DNA from: Agrypnia vestita
Taxonomy: Eukaryota; Arthropoda; Insecta; Trichoptera; Phryganeidae
DNA length: 64,000 nucleotides
Direction of reading: 5' to 3'
Assembly (NCBI GenBank): GCA_016648135.1
Contig: JADDOH010002293.1
Location: 62,001 to 126,000 of the forward strand
Below the pieces are notes generated by a model. That model was not told the origin of the DNA. It made no database searches and worked only from the letters and a program-made list of their open reading frames with translations. Positions 56,821-64,000 of the stretch are shown here, piece after piece. Each line of letters starts with the position of its first letter. Positions within the stretch are counted from its first letter, which is position 1. A program made the translations under genes and the position numbers.

Positions 56821-57652
56821 ACCCAATATACATATAAGAATAATTAATTTAATATCATTAATATTTGACTCGCTAGAAAAAATATTATTGAAGCACAGTT
56901 TTAAATTGATAAGTTTGATATTTTTATCTGGAGAAGAATTTATGCGCATATTAGAAAAAATATTCAAAATCAAATCTTAACAAGTGGATCAATTTTTTTT
57001 TGAAGACATGCTTTTAATATGGGACAACAGTTTCTCGAGAAGGTGAAGGTATGGCGCATGAGTGTGACAGCCTAATTGCAGAAAATACTGCGGATATTGC
57101 GCATCAACACTCTTTGAACCCGTGGCATAATTGTTTTTTATTTTTATTTTATTTTATTTGGGAAACATACAGTACAATTTTAATTTTTTTTTATATATAA
57201 TATCAAAAAAAATATTCGTGAGTATGGACCAGTAAAGTTTCCTCGAAGCTGGTAAAAAAAAAAACTAAATAAAAAACAATGATAAAGAATATGTGATAAA
57301 TAATAAATATTTCAAAGATTTTAATTATGATAATGCATAAAATGGGAGGGGTGGGGAGAGGGAGGGAATGGGATTCAATTAAGGAAGTATCTATAAGTAT
57401 ATGTTGAAAATCCTTTTTATCAAACCGACTTTTTCTAAACCAAAGTTATCCTGAGATATTACAAATCTAAATTCAGCAAAACCCTGATTCATCGAATTTG
57501 ACATTTAGTTCCGGCGCCTAATGTCAATGCTGAAAATTAAAAAATTTGAAACCGGAACATATCTTTATAATACGGAGATTTTTAATACGGAACATATCTT
57601 CGTATTGTAAATCTCAAATTGATAAATCTCGAAGCTACGTAGGCACTTTTAA
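56821..57652. other. No feature recognised
   Basis: AT-rich sequence with T-rich runs at 57131-57200. No motif. Confidence 0.4.
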
Positions 57653-57874
57653 TGTTCAATAATAATGGAAAAGGATTAATTTTAATAATTACCAAATTAC
57701 GTCAAGATGATTTAATAATGTATGTATGTTCAATAATAATGGAAAAGGATTAATTTTAATAATTACCAAATTACGTCAAGATGATTTAATAATGTATGTA
57801 TGTTCAATAATAATGAAAAAGGATTAATTTTAATAATTACCAAATTACGTCAAGATGATTTAATAATGTATGGT
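57653..57874. repeat. Tandem repeat, three 74-bp units
   Basis: TGTTCAATAATAATGGAAAA begins at 57653, 57727 and 57801. Units run to GATGATTTAATAATGTATG and differ by single bases. Confidence 0.95.
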
Positions 57875-57943
57875 CGGTCATCCACTTTACGTAAATGTTG
57901 AAAGTTTCAGAGCGTTTGTCTGGCAATCAGGTGTCAAACCCCA

Positions 57944-57980
57944 TTTCAGTGAATTAAAATATAATATTAATTCACTGAAA
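57944..57980. repeat. Perfect 12-bp hairpin
   Basis: TTTCAGTGAATT pairs with AATTCACTGAAA across 13 AT bases. Confidence 0.85.
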
Positions 57981-58066
57981 TAAAATATTTTTATATTTAG
58001 GTATGTTCTGAAGAACATTGTTACTGCATTTTGTCCCCATAAATTAATTAAAATAAATTTAAAAAG

Positions 58067-58475
58067 TCTCATAGAGACGAAGTTATGTATATGAGAGACG
58101 TGTATGGAAGTCTTTTTAATACGATGGCCCAGGGCTTACAACCTGTATAAGCTGGTTTAAGTGATCACTCTACACAATGCAATCCCATCGTAAGAACATA
58201 CCCATATTATTAAGTTCTATATTTGTTCCAAATCTGAGAATCTTTCGTTTTTTGAATGGAATATACTAGATACATCTGTACCCTTTTCTCATGAAGTAGT
58301 ATACGTAGATTTCGCTGCCGGTAATGTACTTCTATACTTTTATTTTTATAGTGAGCACTTAAGCCAGCTCACATAGATTCTAAGCCCTGGACCATCGTAT
58401 AAAAAAGACTTCCATACACATTTCTCATATAAATAGCTTCTTCTCTGCGGGCATTCTATAATTCATATCTTAATT
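58067..58475. mobile_element. Palindromic MITE family B, complete copy 5
   Basis: The left arm CTCATAGAGACGAAGTTATG, TATGGAAGTCTTTTTAATAC, GATGGCCCAGGGCTTA and TTAAGTGATCACT mirrors the right arm AGTGAGCACTTAAGCCAGCT, TAAGCCCTGGACCATCGTAT, AAAAAAGACTTCCATACAC and ATAGCTTCTTCTCTGCGGG. A unique centre of about 150 bp separates the arms. No coding capacity. Confidence 0.8.
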
Positions 58476-59611
58476 AAAGTTTCATTTATTCAACACACAA
58501 TTTCGTAATAATTGTCACTCGATTTTGGAACGCTGTTCACCATTGAACGCCCGATAGGTACTCTCTTAACTTACTGTCGGTAGTCACACTGAATCGCCGC
58601 TTGGCGCTTGTTTTGTATGGTTAGTCAACAACTGTGTTTCCGGCGTAATGCCGTCGCGTATTTGTAAAGACCCGACGTTCTCGATATTTCTGGCTTAGTT
58701 TAGGGATTTCTAAATTCTGTTAGAATGTTTGGAATTATGTGTAGTTCTACGAATTTTAAACTATTCTAAACAATTAATGTCACAGGGTCTTTCTATGGAA
58801 GATATCCTCGTTCCGCCCGTTTTTTACAAACATTTAACATATCTTGTACTTACACCTCGTTGAAGGTTTTAAGTTTCTTATGAGTCGATTGTAATTTTAT
58901 TAACGCAAGCTTGCTTATCCTATTGTCTGGTCATCGACCCTTTCGGCTCGTCTGTTTAACTTTCGCGAGTTTTTCGCTTGTCGCATGATATTTATATTAC
59001 TGTTATAATTTTATGACTAAGCGTTTCTTATTAATTAGTTGACCGACCAGAACTCGTCAGATTAATTCAAAACAACCAAAATACATTCAATTACAATAAA
59101 TCATCCCGCGAATATAATATAATGTTTTTCTGGTGTGTTTATCCGAGAAAGCCTAAGAAAATACGAACCAATAAAATAAAATTATTAGTGTTCATATTTT
59201 CTTAGACTCTTTTACGGAATTCTTCTGTTGTTTTTCATCTCTTCGAGTAGAAAAATAAATTTTTATGGCATCTCGTTTCATTGTGTGTTACTTCTCTCAT
59301 TCAGGGTCTTTTCATGACGTCTTAACAAATTCTAAGTAACGAATTGTCTTGACTTTTTTTCACTTGTCTTGTTGATGGATTGATTAATTGGGTTTGCCGA
59401 AAGGGCGTATTTTCAAGAAAATTTGAATTAAATTATATTGAGAGATTTTTCAACTTTTTAACACCGACCTTGTGGTTGAAAATTAAGTAAATACCTCTGT
59501 CTTTTATTAAATATGTACATTTCAATAATGTTTTTATTAAATAAAAGTTCTTGGACGGAAGCCCTACTGTCGCCATCGGCCGCTGAATCCCCTGGTGGTA
59601 CGTCTTGACCT
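58476..59611. other. No recognised gene
   Basis: Moderately AT-rich without a coding motif. The patch 58540-58680 is GC-richer. Confidence 0.35.
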
Positions 59612-59795
59612 CCTCAAGTGTTTTTTCTGGTTTGTGTCTTCTGGGGTATTATGCCGGGTTTTTTCGACCTTTCTGGCCGACGTTTCGGATCCCATCGCAG
59701 GGTCCATCATCAAGGCTGATGTGACCCAGAAGACACAAAACAGAAGATTCTGAGTGGCCGTGAAAAACTTTGAACATTCATCTCAAGAGTTTTCC
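59612..59795. repeat. Foldback repeat G, copy 3
   Basis: TCTGGTTTGTGTCTTCTGGG mirrors CCCAGAAGACACAAAACAGA. Between them lies CGACCTTTCTGGCCGACGTT then TCGGATCCCATCGCAGGGTC and CATCATCAAGGCTGATG. The centre matches, inverted, the copy at 31066-31185. Confidence 0.7.
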
Positions 59796-60783
59796 TTTAT
59801 TAATCTCTGTATCCGCCGTTTTTTTATTTCTAGCGAAATTAGGTACATACCTACATAGAAAATAATAAATATGTTTGTTTGTTTTCTATTCTATAAATGT
59901 CCACTTAGAATCCATCTATCTAATAACCAATGTCTTAAAACATTAAAAAATGGTGTAACATTTTAACGTTGGAAAACGAACGCTATGAGCAGAATGGTGT
60001 TTTTAAAAAATAATCATGGTGTAATAATTTTAGTGTTCAATTTCCAATTTTTGACAGTACGAATGGACTAATATTTTTATTTTGTAACATGCACATACAC
60101 TTTAGATCAGTTTTTGGATTTCCACCGATATAAAAATTTATATTCTGTAGTTGTTATTTTTTTTACGCAACCCTGAATATTGATCTACTCCAAAATAGTG
60201 TTATACCATTGGAAATAAAGATTCGGGAGTTAGTTTTTTTCTATTGGCCGACTTCGACTCTTCATTCTGTAAACAAAATGTAATCCTCTATGACAACTTG
60301 TTTAAATCATCATTTAGTATAATTGTAAATATCGTGTAAAAATTTTATATGTTTTACTTTCGAAAAAAAGATTCGAAGGTTGTGTTATGCACTAGAAATC
60401 TTAGAATTCCCATAATCTCCATATCGAATAAAAACGGTATTTGCTGTTGGTGTTGTTCTGAATATATTAGATGCATGTCAAGAATAGCAAGTTCTCAGCC
60501 GATTCTTGCATAACTTAATCGATTTACTAAAGTCTCGATCGATATATTCTCGATTTAGATTTAACCTCCAACATCACACGCGTTTGGGAAATTATTTCTT
60601 GTTGTGCATTTATATGAAACTAAAATATGGTTTGTTTTATTTTTATTTCAAATGGATCGCATCGTATGTATACCGACGTATGTGCACTAGATAAAAGTCC
60701 GTCTTGAGTTGCGTATTTTTTTTTTTACTTGTAAGTAATATGTTTTCAAATAAATAGAAAATACACACGTAGGTATACAAATG
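59796..60783. other. No feature recognised
   Basis: AT-rich sequence. No motif. Confidence 0.4.
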
Positions 60784-60860
60784 TATATGTCATGTTAATG
60801 AAATATTTAATGTTATAAGTTATGTTAATGAAATGTATGTTAATGAAATATATATAAAAT
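60784..60860. repeat. Short irregular repeat ATGTTAATGAAAT
   Basis: The word occurs at 60792, 60822 and 60837 in an otherwise AT-rich stretch. Confidence 0.7.
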
Positions 60861-61100
60861 TACTTATACAATATTGAACATGATGTCACATTTTCAATAT
60901 TATGTTTAATTAATTTTCAAATATGTTCAAATGCTCTGCAACACAAGATATAAATGATGTTTCACTTGGATATCTCGTTATGTATTTGTTTATTATTATC
61001 ACTTATTTCGTTATGTTATTACTTATTATTTATTATAATACTTCACTATCTTCATTTTTCGTATTTTTAGTGTTTTTTCTAATATTTTTTATTTGTATTA

Positions 61101-61101
61101 T

Positions 61102-61163
<62 letters not shown>
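61101..61163. repeat. (AT)n microsatellite
   Basis: Long TATATA run with one interrupting GATA. The 175-codon frame at 60923-61450 is an artefact of this run. Confidence 0.95.
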
Positions 61164-61167
<4 letters not shown>

Positions 61168-61194
61168 CAAATTGTTACTTCCTCACTTACCATC

Positions 61195-61645
61195 ACGCCG
61201 TTTCCCCGTGGGGGAAGGCAGAGAGGGTAGGTCTTTCCTGATATACAACTCTCGCCTCATCCACATTCATACATCTTCGCATGCAAGCTCGCCAGTTGTT
61301 GAGGCTTCTAAAGGGGCCATCTTCCAGTATCTGGTTAATCTGGTCATGCCATGTCTTCCGCGATCGCCCTCTCTTACTGGCGCCATCAATTATGTATCTT
61401 TCTTACCATTCTTTCCTCATTTATTCGCTCAATATTCCCAAACCATCTGAGCGACCCTTTTTTAATTCTATTAATTATGCTAAGATCATCTTTACATTTA
61501 TTCCTAATATCTTCATTCTTTACTCTGTTGGAATGGATTTGTCACACGTACGTCTAAGGGATCTTATCTCCACTGCATTCAATCTACTTTCGTTCCTCTT
61601 CTGCCGGCTTTGCTTCCATACATCAGTGTTGGTACCAGAATTGTA
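61195..61645 (-). pseudogene. LINE ORF C-terminal region (copy 3 of this family)
   Basis: The minus strand reads KRNESRLNAVEIRSLRRTC, then ERMVRKI, WHDQINQILEDG and NWRACMRRCMNVDEA. This aligns in order with the copy at 44130-44625. Numerous stops interrupt it. The low-coordinate end CACGCCGTTTCCCCGTGGGG then GAAGGCAGAGAG looks like the LINE's 3' end region. Confidence 0.75.
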
Positions 61646-62119
61646 AATCTCAAAAATTTCAAATTCATACATTTTGTTCGAAATAGTCCATTTAGTCTAC
61701 TTTCGTTCTGTTCGTGTGTCAAATATCTTAGGACACAGGTGAACATGTTCGATTCTGATTATACATGCTCTTATACTTACAATACATATCACTAACTGGC
61801 ATCTGTTTTATTTTCTAATAAATAAATTCTTGAAAAACTAAATAATCGAAAAAAGTCATTGCCAAATTACAAATTTAAATTAATGAGGGAAAAAATAATT
61901 AAAATTTATGAAATTTTTACTTTATTTAAAAATCAATCAATCAAAATAACAAATAATCGAGGTGTTATATAATATAAAACAACGATGTGAAAAAATACAG
62001 CTTAAAAATTATATTGAATAATGTCAAACTTTGACATCGTTGAATAAAACTCTAGTAAGGTAGGTAATCAAAACAACTATACAAGTTCATTATTTAAGTA
62101 AGAAGTAGTAATATGGTAA
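61646..62119. other. No feature recognised
   Basis: AT-rich sequence. No motif. Confidence 0.4.
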
Positions 62120-62640
62120 TACCCCGACGTACGCGAACTCAGAGTTACGCGATTCTTGATTCTCTTCTTCCGCCATTTTAAGACATTATTATACGCGAGT
62201 TTATGCGCTGTATACAAGACAGAAAAACGCCAGAAACTGGTCATAGCGCTCTTGTGAATTTGTTAATCTTGACAGGCAATTAGATGTGGAAGTCGATCGT
62301 GATGGTGTCAATAAGCTGTCGGATTCACATAGTGAGCAGCTGACGATCTGTGTGAGTTCATAGAGATCCAAAAAAAACATATTTTTTGTTTTGGATGGTT
62401 GTCGTGGATCTTGGCTCAATTTTTTGCTCATGCTTTGCAGAGGTTTTGAAAAAAAAAATGTTCTTCTCCCATAAAAGTTAAAGGGTTGTTTCTGGTTTTG
62501 ATGACCATAAAGGAAACACAATAGGTTTATAGAAAGTGTATTGAAATTATAGTAACTTTTGCATAAACCATGAATGAAATGACCTTGAAATATGCCAAAT
62601 TCAGGAGCATAATCACCGATTTTGATGACATTTTAAAGTG
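62120..62640 (+). pseudogene. pogo/Tigger-like element with a transposase scrap
   Basis: TACCCCGACGTACGCGAACT then CAGAGTTACGCG at 62120 resembles pogo/Tigger inverted ends. On the plus strand about 62275-62350 reads LDVEVDRDGVNKLSDSHSEQ then LT. This fits the D(I/V)xELLDSHxxELTxxEL block in the C-terminal part of pogo transposases. No right terminus was found, and the DDE core is absent. Confidence 0.5.
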
Positions 62641-63220
62641 ACTGGAGGTTAGAACAAGATGGAAAATTTTGTGTTGTATCTATGGCTAATAGAGTTTCCA
62701 ACAATGAAGAAAAGAAAAGAAATTCTGGGTTAGGACCTCTTCCTGCCTGTTTTTGGCTTCAGATTTCCAAATATTTCTTTTGCACATTTTAAGGCCGAAT
62801 ATCTCAAATGAGGTAACAGAAAATTTTAAAGTTTTTCGCCCAGGGATACGTATAACGGTACACATCAAAACCCGTAAGTTTTGTTCTGTGATTCGGAAGT
62901 TAGCATTTATATTCATTATTATTTTTTTATGGAAAGTTTGATGGTTAGGTTTTGTTGTTGGATATGATCAATTCATTGATTTGGAAAATAACCAGGAAAA
63001 GAGTTAGTTCATCATTTTAATGCGTGTCATGCGATGTCACCTAGAAAATGCTAATATTGATTGCGCATGCTTAGCGAGAAACGTCAGCTTTGAGATCATG
63101 ATATTCACTTCTCATTGTTGAAAGTATATAGAAATGTCATCTATAATTTTTGTCAATTTACTGTATTTTTTGTCAATTTTCAGTTTTGATGTTATATTCA
63201 ATACATTTGTGTTTTTAATA
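62641..63220. other. No recognised gene
   Basis: Overlapping frames on both strands at 62686-62941 show no domain. Confidence 0.35.
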
Positions 63221-64000
63221 GGGGAGGGTGGGGCGTGTTGTGACTAATTTATGAAAAAAGGTGTTGTGGAAGAATCTTTAATAATATCAAAAACGTTGCA
63301 TTTTAGTTGAATCAAACAATTCTTCACCTATAAAAAATTAGCATTATTGACCATGTCACCAAAAGGACAACGCAACAAAATACGGTTTTTCAAAATATGG
63401 GAATTGTCACAACCTGCCCCACCCGAGGGGTCAGTTGTGACAGGGGTGGGGCAGGTTGTGACGAACTAATCGTCAAATATTGTTGAGTATTTAAGTAATT
63501 TAAGTAACAAAAACAAATGTTATGAACAATTAATTGTACAAGTAGTAACATGTTTTATAATTAACTATCAACAAATAAACAAAATTTGTACTCTTATTAA
63601 CTGTGGTAAGAAAATTCTGTAATCTATTAAAATTATTTTTTGCCAGTCAAACATAAGTCATAAATACAATCTTGAGTGAATTCGTCCATTCCAGCACATA
63701 GCTCATTACACCATCTCTGGCATTTTATGCACCTCACCCACCTTTTACCCGAAATATCATTAGAATAAGGGTTTTTACAAGCAATGCATTGCTCATCTTC
63801 GTTTGCATCGCTGTCATCAGTTTCCATGATAGGTGGCTCCTCTTCAGTCTCGCTGGATGAAGACGATACTAGAATTCGTTCATTCACTCCAAAAGTCTCA
63901 TTCTTGGGTAGTTTTTTTCTTTATTACCGCTTTTGATTTATTGGGTGCTTGTTTTTTTTTAGTTCCTTTTGTGATTTGACTTTCGCATCTTTTCGCCTTT
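63221..64000 (-). mobile_element. pogo-like element, 3' end, cut by window edge
   Basis: After a TA, GGGGAGGGTGGGGCGTGTTG then TGAC is a G-rich end like those of pogo/Tigger-type elements. GTTGTGAC/GTCACAAC and GGTGGGGC words recur at 63406-63462 as subterminal repeats (GTCACAACCTGCCCCACCC, GGGTGGGGCAGGTTGTGAC). The transposase reads toward this end from beyond position 64000. Confidence 0.7.
63633..63917 (-). pseudogene. pogo-like transposase C-terminus with zinc finger (incomplete)
   Basis: An acidic, serine-rich linker (SSSSSETEEEPP) is followed by CIAC, KRWVRCIKCQRWCNELC and a final CIYDLC before the stop at 63633. The CxxC...WxxCxxCxxWxHxxC finger is common at the C-terminus of pogo/Tigger-like transposases. 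The usual histidine is asparagine here. The lysine-rich stretch upstream (KKKQAPNKSKAVIKKK) lies in another frame, joined at a run of seven A at about 63920. So the copy is frameshifted, or the run is miscounted. No ATG starts this frame; it is an internal part. Confidence 0.65.

Noticed and set aside
60923..61450. Longest open frame in the window, 175 codons
   Set aside because: It is produced by the (AT)n run at 61101-61163 and by antisense reading through a LINE tail; no domain.

Overview
The window reads as nuclear DNA of an insect, most likely a moth or butterfly. It is strongly AT-rich. Short GTAGGTAC/TACCTACC words recur throughout. Several repeat ends begin ACTAGCTGTGCCCG, a terminus I associate with Lepidoptera. 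The only coding remains I can name are insect-type transposons: LINE tails, mariner/Tc1, hAT, pogo and Kolobok. I found no complete host gene, no functional tRNA or rRNA gene, no CRISPR array and no bacterial or viral gene set. The species assignment is inference.

Layout. 1-5 kb: fragments of two palindromic MITE families (called A and B here) and an element with CTAG-type ends (D1) that carries dense heat-shock-element-like arrays. 5-12 kb: a hAT-like MITE, more family A copies, a LINE tail, one ACTTC-rich MITE (family C) and a possible 85-nt exon. 12-23 kb: a tRNA-derived SINE, four or five LINE tails and long unassigned AT-rich stretches. 23.8-30 kb: a nested pile of mobile DNA. It holds a Tc1 transposase remnant beside a CTAG end, family A and C elements, a long foldback, a complete family B element, a hAT element with a SINE inside it, and a three-copy tandem repeat. 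31-36 kb: a second heat-shock-motif element (D3), an unrecognised 112-codon ORF, an almost perfect 207-bp duplication, a GC-rich MITE and a third SINE. 36.8-40.5 kb: a LINE remnant, a Kolobok-type element flanked by TTAA, and an internally deleted mariner. 42-62 kb: LINE tails, palindromic MITEs, foldbacks, short hAT-type termini, tandem repeats and a second copy of the exon-like segment. 62-64 kb: two pogo/Tigger-like elements, the last running off the right edge with a readable zinc-finger C-terminus.

The genes do not work together as a pathway: every nameable coding piece is a decayed selfish element. The most unusual signal is in the two D-family copies, 30 kb apart. Both contain runs of alternating GAA/TTC units at exact 5-nt spacing, which is the binding geometry of heat-shock factor. 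Also worth attention are an exon-like block with matching splice sites duplicated at 6.9 and 51.6 kb, a foldback with two further hairpins inside it at 48.3-48.75 kb, and several long near-perfect hairpins. All calls were made by eye; no database search or alignment was run.
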